The position numbers were made by a program, and so were the translations under genes. The notes beneath the pieces were generated by a model. That model was not told the origin of the DNA. It made no database searches and was given only the letters and a program-made list of their open reading frames with translations. Positions 1 to 12,193 of a stretch of DNA of 56,573 nucleotides are shown piece after piece (positions within the stretch are counted from its first letter, which is position 1; every line of letters starts with the position of its first letter). The DNA lies in NCBI GenBank assembly GCA_019635965.1, contig JAHBYK010000008.1, positions 1 to 56,573 on the forward strand, in the 5' to 3' direction. Source of the stretch: Parvibaculum sp. (GTDB lineage Bacteria; Pseudomonadota; Alphaproteobacteria; Parvibaculales; Parvibaculaceae).

Positions 1-2505
<2,505 letters not shown>

Positions 2506-2625
2506 TTGCCGTCCGCCGCTATTTCAGGCGGAAAAAGTGTCGAACTTTCTCTTGATCGCGGGAAAGAGCGGCACTAAGTTCCGCCACCGCTGGCGCGAAG
2601 CCCAATCCGCGCCGGACAAGATTAT

Positions 2626-2701
<76 letters not shown>

Positions 2702-2880
2702 ATCCTCTCCTAGCAAATCCACGACCGCCAGGGCGTCTCCGGAATCTACCCGCGTTCACGGGGACTTGCGGCGCATTTCTGCATCACAGGCGCACACAGA
2801 GACGCTGACAGCTGCGGGATCCGGTGCAGTTCCGGGGCCGTTTCTCCGGGCGGGCGCAAACTGGTCCGCTTCCGGCGTTT

Positions 2881-2920
2881 CCGATGCACAATGATGCAGC
2901 GTGATGCTGCGCTGCATCGG
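2881..2920. repeat. Nested inverted repeat beside the recombinase gene
   Basis: The outer arms CCGATGCA (2881-2888) and TGCATCGG (2913-2920) are perfect inverted copies. The inner arms GCAGC (2896-2900) and GCTGC (2906-2910) are also inverted, and GATGC recurs along the element. It may be a recombinase-binding or attachment-related site, or simply a hairpin. Confidence 0.5.
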
Positions 2921-2951
2921 CGTTGTTTGTCCCGATTGTTCGGGAACGACG

Positions 2952-2975
2952 ACGCCCGCGCTCTCGCGCGGGCGT
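2952..2975 (-). terminator. Hairpin downstream of the recombinase gene
   Basis: ACGCCCGCG (2952-2960) pairs perfectly with CGCGGGCGT (2967-2975) around a 6-base loop, 21 bases past the recombinase stop. There is no T-run in the minus direction, so its role as an intrinsic terminator is uncertain. Confidence 0.4.
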
Positions 2976-2996
2976 GACTGTTTGAGGTGGGTGTAG

Positions 2997-4646
2997 TCAG
3001 TCGAAGCGTAGGAGGCTCCGCTGCTCGTTCCAGTCTGCCGGGAGTTTGGGCATGCGAACGAGTTGTTCTGCGGTGAGGCCTTTAGGTTCGAGCCCGGCAA
3101 GGATTGCTTTCGTTATGTCAGGGGCCAGGAAGGCAAGGCGCATGCTGCGCGCGACGAGACGTTCGTCGATTGCATCGCGTGTCGCGATCTCCTTGTAGCT
3201 GAGGCCAGACTTGAGATCGCCGAACCAGGCATGGGCGCGGGCAATGGTTCTGAGAAGTGAGGGATCCGGCCGCGGCGTGTCGCCAGCTTCGTGCTGCCCG
3301 AGGATGAGCTTCCGGCCGTTGCCGCAGCGCTTGAGCTGGAAAGACCGCTTGATGAGGTGCGGCGTCTTTGTCCCATCTTCGATTTGTGTGGAAGCAGGGA
3401 TGTTGGTGAGGAGACCCTGGAGGCCGAGCCGGTTGAGCGCAATCGAGATCTGCTTATCGCCGACCGTCACCTTGTCGATCATCTGAAGGACAATGTCCCG
3501 GCGCGGGCGGAGTTTGAGCTCGGCAGAGGTCAACTGAGCCTTCGCGCCGACCACGTCCATTTGCGCCGGATCATCCGTGCCGATCATCTGGCAAAGCTCT
3601 GCCTGTCGCCCAAGCAGGTTGACTAGTTCGTTCGCAACCAGACTGTCGATCTCATGGACCGGCAAGGTGCCGGAGGGATGGACGTAGTAGTGGTGATTAC
3701 AGCCCTTCTTGCGCCCCTGGCGGGGCCGATAGGCTGCGCCATCTTCATGGAAGAGCAGGCCGGCAAGGAGCGAGGGGGATTTGGCATTCGTTTTAGTCCG
3801 GCTCTCATGGCGGTTGCGGGCAAGGAGATTCTGGACCGCCTCCCAGGTCCCGGCATCGATGATCGCTTCATGCTGCCCATCATGGACTTTGTCCTTGTGA
3901 CGGATGCGGCCGATATAGACGGGGTTCTGGAGCAGCGCATAAAGCGCGCCGCGGGTAAAGGTTGAGCCTCCTCTTGCGTTACCCTTCTGGGTAACCCAGC
4001 ACTTGGAGCGGATGCCCCGTGACTCGAGGTCCTTCATGAGGCGGTGAACCGAGCAGAGTTCGAGATAGCGCTGGAAGATCAGGCGCACCCGCTCCGCCTC
4101 GCTCTGATTGATAATGAGCTTGCGATTGTCGATGTCATAGCCGAGCGGAGGCAGCCCGCCCATCCACATGCCCTTCTCCTTGGAGGCTCGGAACTTGTCC
4201 CTTATGCGCTCGGCCGTCACCTCGCGCTCAAACTGGGCAAAGGAGAGGAGTACATTGAGGGTGAGCCGCCCCATCGAGTTCGTAGTGTTGAAGGCCTGGG
4301 TCACCGACACGAATGAGACCCTCTGCCGGTCGAAGAGATCGACGAGCTTGGCGAAGTCGGCAAGCGACCTTGTCAGCCGGTCGACCTTGTAGACCACCAC
4401 AATATCGATGAGGCCCTTCTCGATATCGGCCATGAGGGCACGGAGCGCAGGCCTCCCAAGGCTCCCACCCGAGAAGCCGCCATCATCATATCGGGCGTCG
4501 AGCGCCTCCCAGCCCTCATGGGTCTGGCTCATTATGTATGCCGCACAGGATTCCCTCTGGGCCTCCAGCGAGTTGAAGTCCTGATCGAGGCCCTCATCGG
4601 TCGACTTGCGCGTATAGATGGCGCAGCGGAGCTTGCGGTTGCTCAT
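2997..4646 (-). CDS. Large serine recombinase
   Basis: 549 aa site-specific recombinase. The resolvase domain has the catalytic serine in YTRKSTDEG (residue 15 from this ATG) and the VDRLTRS motif; a recombinase domain with GYDIDNRKL and ALLQNPVYIGRIRHK follows. Where a zinc ribbon normally sits (LLAGLLFHEDGAAYRP), the paired CxxC cysteines are absent. A C-terminal helical region ends in EQRSLLRFD. A GTG one codon upstream is an alternative start. The start overlaps the stop of the DUF2924 gene, so DUF3489-DUF2924-recombinase form one operon. It is likely the mobility enzyme of the left part of the island. Confidence 0.92.
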   Translation of the reverse strand: MSNRKLRCAIYTRKSTDEGLDQDFNSLEAQRESCAAYIMSQTHEGWEALDARYDDGGFSGGSLGRPALRALMADIEKGLIDIVVVYKVDRLTRSLADFAKLVDLFDRQRVSFVSVTQAFNTTNSMGRLTLNVLLSFAQFEREVTAERIRDKFRASKEKGMWMGGLPPLGYDIDNRKLIINQSEAERVRLIFQRYLELCSVHRLMKDLESRGIRSKCWVTQKGNARGGSTFTRGALYALLQNPVYIGRIRHKDKVHDGQHEAIIDAGTWEAVQNLLARNRHESRTKTNAKSPSLLAGLLFHEDGAAYRPRQGRKKGCNHHYYVHPSGTLPVHEIDSLVANELVNLLGRQAELCQMIGTDDPAQMDVVGAKAQLTSAELKLRPRRDIVLQMIDKVTVGDKQISIALNRLGLQGLLTNIPASTQIEDGTKTPHLIKRSFQLKRCGNGRKLILGQHEAGDTPRPDPSLLRTIARAHAWFGDLKSGLSYKEIATRDAIDERLVARSMRLAFLAPDITKAILAGLEPKGLTAEQLVRMPKLPADWNEQRSLLRFD

Positions 4647-5083
4647 CACGCGGCCTCCCTTTGTGTCTCACGCAAACCGAAGAACTTCGGTCCGTTCCAG
4701 CGCGCGCCTGTGATCTCGCGGGCGATCTCGGAGAGGCTTCCCCATACCTTTTGGTCGTAGAGGAAGCCCTTCTCGAGAACCTGCACCTGGAAGGTCCGGC
4801 CGTTCCACTCGCGGACCAGCGCGACGCCCGGCTTGAGGCCCGGGCGGCGAGGGGTGATACCGGGCGTCCTCCCGCTCTGGAAGTCTGCGACGAGGTCGGC
4901 GATCCGCTCGCGGGTTGCGCGGTCGAGGCCGCCGAACTTCTTGCTTTGGATATGCCAGCTAATCCCAAGTTCCAGCAGGTCACGGCTAGCGCGGGCCGGA
5001 GGCGGGTTGCCGAAGGCCTTTAACCACCTCTGCCGAAGCTGCTTGATGGTGATATCGCCGAAGTCGAGATCGATGTCGCTCAT
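4646..5083 (-). CDS. DUF2924 domain protein
   Basis: 145 aa. The hallmark C-terminal half contains LVREWNGRTFQVQVLEKGF and WGSLSEIAREITGARWNGP, the DUF2924 pattern. DUF2924 proteins usually precede a large serine recombinase in alphaproteobacteria (from memory), and this one does. No enzymatic motif is visible. The ATG start overlaps the stop of the DUF3489 gene (ATGA), and its own stop overlaps the recombinase start. I infer an accessory role in recombination or its control; the function is unknown. Confidence 0.85.
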   Translation of the reverse strand: MSDIDLDFGDITIKQLRQRWLKAFGNPPPARASRDLLELGISWHIQSKKFGGLDRATRERIADLVADFQSGRTPGITPRRPGLKPGVALVREWNGRTFQVQVLEKGFLYDQKVWGSLSEIAREITGARWNGPKFFGLRETQREAA

Positions 5084-5346
5084 CGAGTCCCTCCCGCCTT
5101 CGGCAGGCGGTAGACAAGGCCGCGCGACGCGTCCGGCGTTGCGCTCACCGCAAGGCCATGCCGTTTGCGCAGCTGCCCGCTGATTGCTCCTCGTACGGAA
5201 TGAGCCTGCCAACCGGTGGCCTCGGTCAGGTCGTCGATGGTGGCCCCCTTAGCGCGCTGCAACAAACGAATGATCTGGCCGAGCTTGCCGCTTGCCAGAG
5301 CACTGGACTTCGAGGCGGCGGTTGGAGGTTTCTGCGGGTTTGCCAT
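5080..5346 (-). CDS. DUF3489 domain protein
   Basis: 88 aa, first gene of the recombinase operon. After a basic N-terminus it reads KLGQIIRLLQRAKGATIDDL and TEATGWQAHSVRGAISGQLR, the DUF3489 pattern, which resembles a small winged-helix DNA-binding fold. It may be a regulator or directionality factor for the recombinase (inference). It is coupled to the DUF2924 gene by a 4-base overlap. Confidence 0.85.
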   Translation of the reverse strand: MANPQKPPTAASKSSALASGKLGQIIRLLQRAKGATIDDLTEATGWQAHSVRGAISGQLRKRHGLAVSATPDASRGLVYRLPKAGGTR

Positions 5347-5615
5347 GGTTCGGGGCTCCTTTGCGATAAGGCGCCCGCCTGTCAGGCGCCCTCACCCCGG
5401 AAAGCCCCGGGTCAACCCGCGGGGCTCGCGCAATCAGCGCAAGGCAATGGATGCTTCCTTTGCGGTAGAAGTCCAGTCAGTGTCCTGGAAAATCTCCACT
5501 TATTGCATTGACCGCAGTCAAAAAAATGCAGCGGCTAAGATCTCGGTGAACTGAGGGATGAAAAATGGCAACCTGCCTTCCATTCAAAAATTTGCAGGTA
5601 ATGATCGTGCCTAAA

Positions 5616-8600
5616 CTATGCCGCCATTCGATTTATTATTGAGGCGACATAGGTGTCTTTTTGATCCTCCATGAACAGCACATGCATATCCTCCAGTTCA
5701 TGGATCGTCTTGCCCCAGTTCAGCTTGCCGAACCGTGTCGGTGTGACGATAAAGCTGTTCAATATGATGTTCTCACTGGCGAGCCTTGCCTGGATGCCCT
5801 TGATGACCTGATGGAACTCGATCTTCTTGTGGCCAGGGCCTTCATGCTGGAGGCCATGAGGCTCGACGAAAGCCAAGTGCTGTCTGCCGTCCTTCACAAG
5901 CCATAGAAGGAAGTCGGGATAGAAGTTTCCTGCCTCAAAGAAGCCCACTCCGCGCCCGCGGCTCTCATTGCGAAGCAAGAATAGTTCAATTCCTTCCGCC
6001 TCCAGCCGTGCTCGATCCTTTTCGACGAAGACGCGCAGATCGTCCAGGAACTGGAATTCGCTCTCATTCAATGAAACCGGCGCAATCTGGATTTTGCTTC
6101 CCTTGGCCGCATGAAGCACGGGCTCGTAGAGATGCGTGCCAAACAGGCAGCCTTTCAAGTCGCCAGCACGCAACACCCCGGCCTTTCGAGTGGCTATCTC
6201 GCCGGTAAGGTTCTGGATGTCGTTAATGAGCGCTGTTTCGCTGGCATCGACGATTAGCTGGTATTCGTCCGCTTCAGGCAGGCTTCCGTCGCCGGCCTCG
6301 ATCTCACGGAGCTCAAGGCGTGGCTCGATAAAGGCCGCCTTGCAGTAGTTGTAGTATTCTTCCGAGAATCTCTGCAGGAGTTCCGCCGCCATCTCCTGCC
6401 AAAGCGCAACGTTCCCAAAATCCGAGAACTCCATCTTCCCCGAAGGCACGACGACCTTGTACCAGGTCCGGTCAGTGAGCAGCGTCCTGATCATGGACTT
6501 GGAAATGTTGAGATTGTGCCAAGTGCGCTCACGCTTGAATTTCTCAAGCCGGAAGAAAAGGTCATCGTAGTCTAGGAAGTCCAGGTGACCATCCTCGAAA
6601 ACGGTCTCCTCTTTGGTGCCCAGCCTGCTGCCCCTCTTGGACTCGAGAGACTGGATGCGGGGGTACCAATCTATCGTGACGCCCTTTTGGCGTATCTTTT
6701 CCGGGACCAACGTCAGGGCCGGCACAGCGCCATCCCTCTTGAAATCGTACTCGCGACCGTCACTCCGCTTTTTTCGGGGGCGCAACACCTTGAGGCGTTG
6801 CCCGAAGTCGTATGTGACCGTCAGCGGAACTGTGAAGACCTGCTTCTGATCGTTGCGAGGCAGCTCTTCTTCTTCGAGGAACTTTCGGAATCGCTCCATG
6901 AAGTCAGCCTCGATCCCGAAGACATTCAGAGTCTCGACGTACTGGATGAGCTCCGGTTGGTGGGTGGGGGTGGCGAAGCCGCTGCGCTGGAGCGACCAGT
7001 CATGCCCCTTTAGCCGGACGCCGCGCCCGAAAAGCTGGATGATCTGCGCGCCTTCGCTCTTGCCAACATGCATGAGACCAAGGGTGCTGACGCGCCAGCA
7101 ATCCCAGCCCTCGACAAAGCGTTTGGAACCGATGAGCAGATTGACCGGGGAACTGGACAGGTTGATTTGCCCGAACATCGTCTCGGCAAACTCGGATTCC
7201 AGGACCGCGACGTTGTCGAACTCCTGCTCAGCAATATGGGTCGCCAAGCCAGATGCGTCGCCGACGTTGATGAGCCCGAACGGCTTCTCGGCCTGTCCGA
7301 CGCGTAGCATAATCTCGTTCTCGTCGCCCTTGATCCGGGCAATCAACAACTCACCACCGGCCCGGTTCTGAAAGAGCTTTTCGAGGATGTCGCGGAACAG
7401 GTCGCCGGGCTTCCAGCCCTCCCGAAGCATGAGCTGCTGCAGGTAGACGAAACCGCCGGCGAAGATGTCGCCGCCGTTCTCATCCAGGAGACCGGTCTCC
7501 TGAGCGTTACCGGTGAGGATCCGCTCGATTTCGGCGGCCGACGTACCCTCGCTCTTAAGGAACTTCGCGATGAAGGCGAGGATCTTGCCTACGTCAGAAA
7601 CTGTGGCCTTCTCGGCCTTGGATCCGGTGGCCTTGGTCACGCTGGAGCCGACGAAAACCCAGAGCGGTTTCTCGATGTTGTAGGGCGCATAAATGCCCTG
7701 CTTGTCCTCGTAAAGCTTAAGCTGCTGGTAGAAGCTCAGAAGACACGCCGTCAGGTATGAGAACTCAAGCTGGGAGAAGGTCCGCGGAAGGTTGAAGATG
7801 CGGTAATCCTTGCCGTAGCCGTCCTCGTAAAAGTACCGGTATGAATAGTCGAAGAGGATCGTCTTCGCATAGGACGCTTCGATTTCCGGGCGCTTTGCGG
7901 CAGCGACGGCCTCTTTCAACGTCGCCGAATACTCGAAGACGAACCCTTTCTCCGACAGGCGGGCGCGGCTTCGGAACCAGCCGCGCTCTTCCTGGCTTCC
8001 CATGCCACGATGGGCCTCGTCGACGAGCAACAGGTTCTGATCGCCCAGATTGCGCGTCGCAATGACGTTGGGCCCGTCGGTGTCACCAAGCTTGGTCACC
8101 TCGGTGAAGTCCACCTGGCGCAGCCCGTTCTTGCCCGAGGACAGAAGATCGCCACTGTCTGTGAGCAGACGTGTGGCGACGATGTTGCTGCCCTTCATCT
8201 CGCGCGCGTGCTGCAGGGAAAGCTGCTCGTTCGGCGTGATTAGCACCGTCCGCGTCAGGTCGTGCTTTAGCGGCGATTTCGAGGCGTAGTGCCGGAATTG
8301 CAGGAAATTGACGTGCATCAGCAGCGTCTTCCCCGAGCCCGTGGCGTTCTGCAGGCAGAGCTTGTTCAGATCGTCGAGCTCGTAGGGCGTGATGCCCGCC
8401 TCGTAGCCTTCATTGGTCCAGTACGAATTGAAGTCGGCGACATAGGCGTTGAGCGCCTCCAACAGCGCGCTGCGGTCAGCGAAGAACCGGTCGAGATAGA
8501 TCTCGGCAAACAGCAGCGAGAGCCACTGGTAGTACTTCCAGACGATCGGCCGGTCGCGCTTCTCGTTGATCGCCAGCGTGTGGCTGACGATGTTGTGCTC

Positions 8601-8864
8601 GTAGCGCAGCAGGTCGGCCCGTGTGATCTCGGCGCCCGCCTGCAGATGGACGTCCAGCGCCTTGTAGAAGTGGTGCAGGTTCTCGGACGTCATGCCCTCG
8701 GGCGCATCCTTCACCGTCCTGGCCAGCGGCTGCACCGGCCGCAGGGTGCGTTTGCCGTCCTTGTGGTCCTTCAGCGGATCGAAACCGAACAGGCCGACAA
8801 TCCACTGATTGAGCACCAGCTTGTGGCCGAAGGGGAGTTGCTTTGGTTTGGGTTTTCTCGCCAT
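5616..8864 (-). CDS. DEAD/DEAH helicase, type III Res-like, with PD-ExPH nuclease-like end
   Basis: 1082 aa. The SF2 helicase has ATGSGKT at residues 174-180 and VDEAH at 281-285, and resembles the Res subunit of type III restriction enzymes. Near the C-terminus FYPDFLLW (D984) is followed 17 residues later by AFVEPHG (E1001, H1003). This looks like a PD-(D/E)xK nuclease core with His in place of the usual Lys; that reading is inference. It is the last gene of the SNF2-methylase-Res operon, 3 bases after the methylase stop. Likely role: ATP-dependent restriction of unmodified DNA. Confidence 0.85.
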   Translation of the reverse strand: MARKPKPKQLPFGHKLVLNQWIVGLFGFDPLKDHKDGKRTLRPVQPLARTVKDAPEGMTSENLHHFYKALDVHLQAGAEITRADLLRYEHNIVSHTLAINEKRDRPIVWKYYQWLSLLFAEIYLDRFFADRSALLEALNAYVADFNSYWTNEGYEAGITPYELDDLNKLCLQNATGSGKTLLMHVNFLQFRHYASKSPLKHDLTRTVLITPNEQLSLQHAREMKGSNIVATRLLTDSGDLLSSGKNGLRQVDFTEVTKLGDTDGPNVIATRNLGDQNLLLVDEAHRGMGSQEERGWFRSRARLSEKGFVFEYSATLKEAVAAAKRPEIEASYAKTILFDYSYRYFYEDGYGKDYRIFNLPRTFSQLEFSYLTACLLSFYQQLKLYEDKQGIYAPYNIEKPLWVFVGSSVTKATGSKAEKATVSDVGKILAFIAKFLKSEGTSAAEIERILTGNAQETGLLDENGGDIFAGGFVYLQQLMLREGWKPGDLFRDILEKLFQNRAGGELLIARIKGDENEIMLRVGQAEKPFGLINVGDASGLATHIAEQEFDNVAVLESEFAETMFGQINLSSSPVNLLIGSKRFVEGWDCWRVSTLGLMHVGKSEGAQIIQLFGRGVRLKGHDWSLQRSGFATPTHQPELIQYVETLNVFGIEADFMERFRKFLEEEELPRNDQKQVFTVPLTVTYDFGQRLKVLRPRKKRSDGREYDFKRDGAVPALTLVPEKIRQKGVTIDWYPRIQSLESKRGSRLGTKEETVFEDGHLDFLDYDDLFFRLEKFKRERTWHNLNISKSMIRTLLTDRTWYKVVVPSGKMEFSDFGNVALWQEMAAELLQRFSEEYYNYCKAAFIEPRLELREIEAGDGSLPEADEYQLIVDASETALINDIQNLTGEIATRKAGVLRAGDLKGCLFGTHLYEPVLHAAKGSKIQIAPVSLNESEFQFLDDLRVFVEKDRARLEAEGIELFLLRNESRGRGVGFFEAGNFYPDFLLWLVKDGRQHLAFVEPHGLQHEGPGHKKIEFHQVIKGIQARLASENIILNSFIVTPTRFGKLNWGKTIHELEDMHVLFMEDQKDTYVASIINRMAA

Positions 8865-8867
8865 CGG

Positions 8868-11800
8868 TCAGCCCTCCACGTCCCACATCGCTTGGTGGAA
8901 GGCTTCCTCGATCAGGCGCACCTTCCAGGTCTCCTCGGCCTGGCGGAGGTTCGGCAGGTTGTTCGAGCCGTTCACGTAGATCACGTCGAACTCGGTGTCT
9001 TGTGTCGAAAGGCGATACTTCCGGAACCACTCGTCCAGCATCAAATTGTCCTGCTCGAGATCGCCGGTCAGCTTGCGCCAGACGACCAGCACCTTCTCCC
9101 GGTCGTTGTGATCGCCGGGGGTGCGCAGGGTGTAACCCTCGACCTTGCGGAAGCGCCAGGTGCCGTCATCCGTCTCCTTCAGCGCGCCGTCGAGCATCAG
9201 CCGCGTGTTCGTATCGTCCGGCAGCTCGGGATCAACCTCGCGCTTGAAGGCGGCGTCATAGCCGCGCCAGCGGTCCAGATGCTCGACATGCAGGCCGATC
9301 AGCCAGTTGAACGTCTCGACCAGATCCACCGCCTTCTCGACATACTCGTCCGTGCCGGGCTTCTTGATCTTCAGCTTGTAGGCGGTGGGATCATCGAACC
9401 ATTCGATGTTCAGGAGCGACGGGCTGCCCTTGGTCTCGAAATCAAGCCAGTAGCGGAGCATGTAGTCGCGTGCGAAGTCCTTGCTGGCATTCGCGTTGTC
9501 CGCGCTCGCCTTCAAGGCAAGATTGTTCAATGTATCTTCGTATGACTCGATACGAATGTATCTGAACGCGTGACTTATTCCCTGATCTCGCGATACAGGC
9601 TTTGCATCGCGCCAATCAGGCGAGTACGCCACTTTCGCGAGGCGGGGTTTCAAAACGGTGTCGAAGTAACCGCCTTGCTCAACCAGAATATACTTTCGCT
9701 GACCTTTGTCTTGGCGATTTAGGCTAACTACGGCATGCCCGGTCGTCCCCGATCCGGCAAAAAAATCCAGGACGGTTGAATTCGGCGCGGAGCCTCCGCC
9801 GATGTAGATAGCATCTGTAACCGTATAGATCGACTTAGGGTATGAGAAGCTCTTTCCCTTGAATAGATTCTTAAGAACATTGGAGCCATGCTCTGTTGCT
9901 GAGTGCTTCGCGTCTGCCCAAGTCGAGACGGAAACAACGCCATCCTCGTTTGGCCGCCTCTTATAATAAACATAGTCCTTTCCTGATCGGTCCTTACGTA
10001 CCGCAAGTAAATTCAGGGATGACATGACTGAAGATGCTTCCCACCGCCAAGTCTTTTCATCTCCGTCGTCGTTGTTTGGATAGACTACCGTCTCGTCGGG
10101 CAGAGGATCCTCCAAAATAATCCATGCATCGTCTTCTTCAGACCAGCGCATCTTGGGTACCCGAATGTCCTCGCCAGATAAGTAGATCGGATAGTACAAG
10201 CGAGAACGAGCGGAACGATCCGAATTCGAGCCTTCCCGTCGGAGGTTGCGCCACTCGAATGGACCATCCTCATCGACTTGATTAAAGCGAGCCTGCTGTT
10301 CTGGTGTTGGAGGCATCCGCCTTATGAACGACTTTGATGTCTTTCCAGCAGCGATCATGTACTCATGTGATATTGAGTAACCGGTCTTGGTGGGACGACC
10401 CGATGGGTTCGCGCGTATCGCAAATGTCCCAAGTATGTCGTCGAAAGCATCCTCTAGAATAAAACTCAACTCTCGATACTGCACGTCGTCGATCGCAGCC
10501 ATTAGGACGCCAGTTTCGCCCAAAAGATCCCTGCAATTGTGGACGCGGCTTTCAATCATCGCTGCCCAGCTTGAGGATTTGTAGCCATTTTTGTAGTCAA
10601 TTGCTGAAGCGTCCGTGTTGTACGGTGGGTCAATATATATGCAATTGACTGAACTTTCGTGTCGCTCGCGAATAATGGATAGAGCTTGAAAATTATCGCC
10701 GTTAATCAGCTGGCCATCGAGCAAGTGATCGAGTTCCTCGATTTCAGCTAGGAGCCTATCCTTGAAGCCTTCTCCGAAGAGTCCCGTGTCAATCGACAAG
10801 TGGCGATTGGACTTCAAAAACTGAATGCTAAGGGGCTTGGAGTACGACTCAATTTCGTCGATGCAAAATAGGTCAACCCACTGCTCTCTCTGTGCGTCGT
10901 TCGCTGCGATCTCCGGATAGAACTCCTGCGGGATGCGGTCGAGGGTGATGCAGTACTGGGTGTCGACGACGAACTTCTTCTTCAGCCACAGCCGCTTCTG
11001 GAAGTCCTCGAGCTGGGCGAGGAAGTCGATCAGATGCTGCGCGATGCGGCGCAGCACCTTGACCTTGGCCAGGTAGGATTCCACCCGCGGCGCATCGGCG
11101 GACTCGATGTCATCCAGCCGCATGACCTCGTTCTTGATGTAGAAGTCCAGCTCGCGCCGCAGGAACCCGCCCAGGTCTTTATGGATGAAGTAGTCCATCG
11201 TGTTCCGGCCCGTGTACTGGACCAGGTACTTCTCCAGCAGCGTCCGGTCTTTCTCGGCCTCGGTCGGCGCCGGGGTCATAAGCGCGGTCACATAGTCGCC
11301 CGCGCCGGCCAGCTTGGGCAGCAGCGCCTTCACCTTGTCCGCTGCCTCTCCGAGGCGCTTCTTCCGCCACGTTCCCTCCTGGCCGGTCTTCTCGGGGTCC
11401 GGGCGGTACTGGAACTGGATCACCAGCTCCGGTTCGCCGCTGTCGCCCGTCTCGATCTTCACCGGCTCGGGCTCGTGGATGATGAAGTAGCGTTCGGTCT
11501 GCTCGGATGCCTTGACGTTGTTGTGCTCGCCCTCGGACGCCGAGACGATCCGGCAGTGGACCTTGAGGGGCTTCTGCTCGACCAGCGCGCCGTGATGCGC
11601 CTGGAACTCCTTCGCCTGCGTCGGATCGAACGTAAAGTTGGTCAGGTACTCGGACGTCTTGATGTAGTACTGGTCGCGGTTGGCCCAGTGCAGGTAGACC
11701 TCGCGCCCGTCATAGGGGACAGCATAGGGTGCCGCCTTGCCGTCCGTCTCGCGCGCGAAATAGCGGCGGCTCATGAAGTCGCCATTGTCGTAATAGCGCT

Positions 11801-12164
11801 CGAAGAAGCGGTAGAGGTGATCGTAGACGTCGCCTTCGTTGCTGCCGATTTCCTTGGCCGCATCCCAGGCCGCCTTGGCCTTTTTGACGGGCTCGGTCGC
11901 GTCCGGATCGGGTGCGCCGTATTCTATGGCCTGCTGGCGCGCGGCCTCGTAGGCAGCTTTCGCTTGCTCGACCCGGGCGCCATCCGCCTCGCCGAATGCA
12001 TCCCGGATTATGCTCAGCAGGTCCTTTTCGAGAAACTTGGTCACCTGGCCAGCCTTCGCATGCATGATGCGATAAAAGCCAAAGTCCAGGTCCGGCTGGT
12101 CGAGCTGGAACAGCTCCTTCAGCAGGCTGATCAGGCGTTCTCTCTGTTTCTCGACGTTCGGCAT
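8868..12164 (-). CDS. Very large N6-adenine DNA methyltransferase (type III Mod-like)
   Basis: 1098 aa. Motif IV is DPPYN at 512-516 and the AdoMet-binding motif DFFAGSGTT is at 800-808. This order (IV before I) is that of beta-class N6-adenine methyltransferases such as type III Mod subunits, which are usually much shorter. An N-terminal extension of about 480 residues and about 290 residues after motif I have no domain I recognise; the region between the motifs probably holds target recognition. It begins 29 bases after the SNF2 helicase stop and ends 3 bases before the Res-like gene. It probably protects host DNA. Confidence 0.85.
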   Translation of the reverse strand: MPNVEKQRERLISLLKELFQLDQPDLDFGFYRIMHAKAGQVTKFLEKDLLSIIRDAFGEADGARVEQAKAAYEAARQQAIEYGAPDPDATEPVKKAKAAWDAAKEIGSNEGDVYDHLYRFFERYYDNGDFMSRRYFARETDGKAAPYAVPYDGREVYLHWANRDQYYIKTSEYLTNFTFDPTQAKEFQAHHGALVEQKPLKVHCRIVSASEGEHNNVKASEQTERYFIIHEPEPVKIETGDSGEPELVIQFQYRPDPEKTGQEGTWRKKRLGEAADKVKALLPKLAGAGDYVTALMTPAPTEAEKDRTLLEKYLVQYTGRNTMDYFIHKDLGGFLRRELDFYIKNEVMRLDDIESADAPRVESYLAKVKVLRRIAQHLIDFLAQLEDFQKRLWLKKKFVVDTQYCITLDRIPQEFYPEIAANDAQREQWVDLFCIDEIESYSKPLSIQFLKSNRHLSIDTGLFGEGFKDRLLAEIEELDHLLDGQLINGDNFQALSIIRERHESSVNCIYIDPPYNTDASAIDYKNGYKSSSWAAMIESRVHNCRDLLGETGVLMAAIDDVQYRELSFILEDAFDDILGTFAIRANPSGRPTKTGYSISHEYMIAAGKTSKSFIRRMPPTPEQQARFNQVDEDGPFEWRNLRREGSNSDRSARSRLYYPIYLSGEDIRVPKMRWSEEDDAWIILEDPLPDETVVYPNNDDGDEKTWRWEASSVMSSLNLLAVRKDRSGKDYVYYKRRPNEDGVVSVSTWADAKHSATEHGSNVLKNLFKGKSFSYPKSIYTVTDAIYIGGGSAPNSTVLDFFAGSGTTGHAVVSLNRQDKGQRKYILVEQGGYFDTVLKPRLAKVAYSPDWRDAKPVSRDQGISHAFRYIRIESYEDTLNNLALKASADNANASKDFARDYMLRYWLDFETKGSPSLLNIEWFDDPTAYKLKIKKPGTDEYVEKAVDLVETFNWLIGLHVEHLDRWRGYDAAFKREVDPELPDDTNTRLMLDGALKETDDGTWRFRKVEGYTLRTPGDHNDREKVLVVWRKLTGDLEQDNLMLDEWFRKYRLSTQDTEFDVIYVNGSNNLPNLRQAEETWKVRLIEEAFHQAMWDVEG

Positions 12165-12193
12165 GTGACGGGTTTCTCCTGCGTTCTATTGGC

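Larger units (their letters stand above)
2702..2996. other. Non-coding junction between tRNA-Ala and recombinase
   Basis: No convincing gene. It holds a nested inverted repeat (2881-2920), a small CCCGA/TCGGG hairpin (2931-2944) and a GC-rich hairpin (2952-2975). Its place next to a site-specific recombinase makes it a candidate for an attachment or regulatory region. Confidence 0.5.

Noticed and set aside
2520..2545. Terminator after the FYDLN gene
   Set aside because: TCCGCC/GGCGGA form a short stem but are followed by A residues, not T, on the plus strand.
2756..3100. 114-aa open frame on the minus strand
   Set aside because: Overlaps the recombinase 3' end in another frame and lacks homology-like features.
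8289..9545. 418-aa open frame on the plus strand
   Set aside because: Antisense to the Res-like and methylase genes; no family motif. It reflects high G+C codon bias in the real genes.
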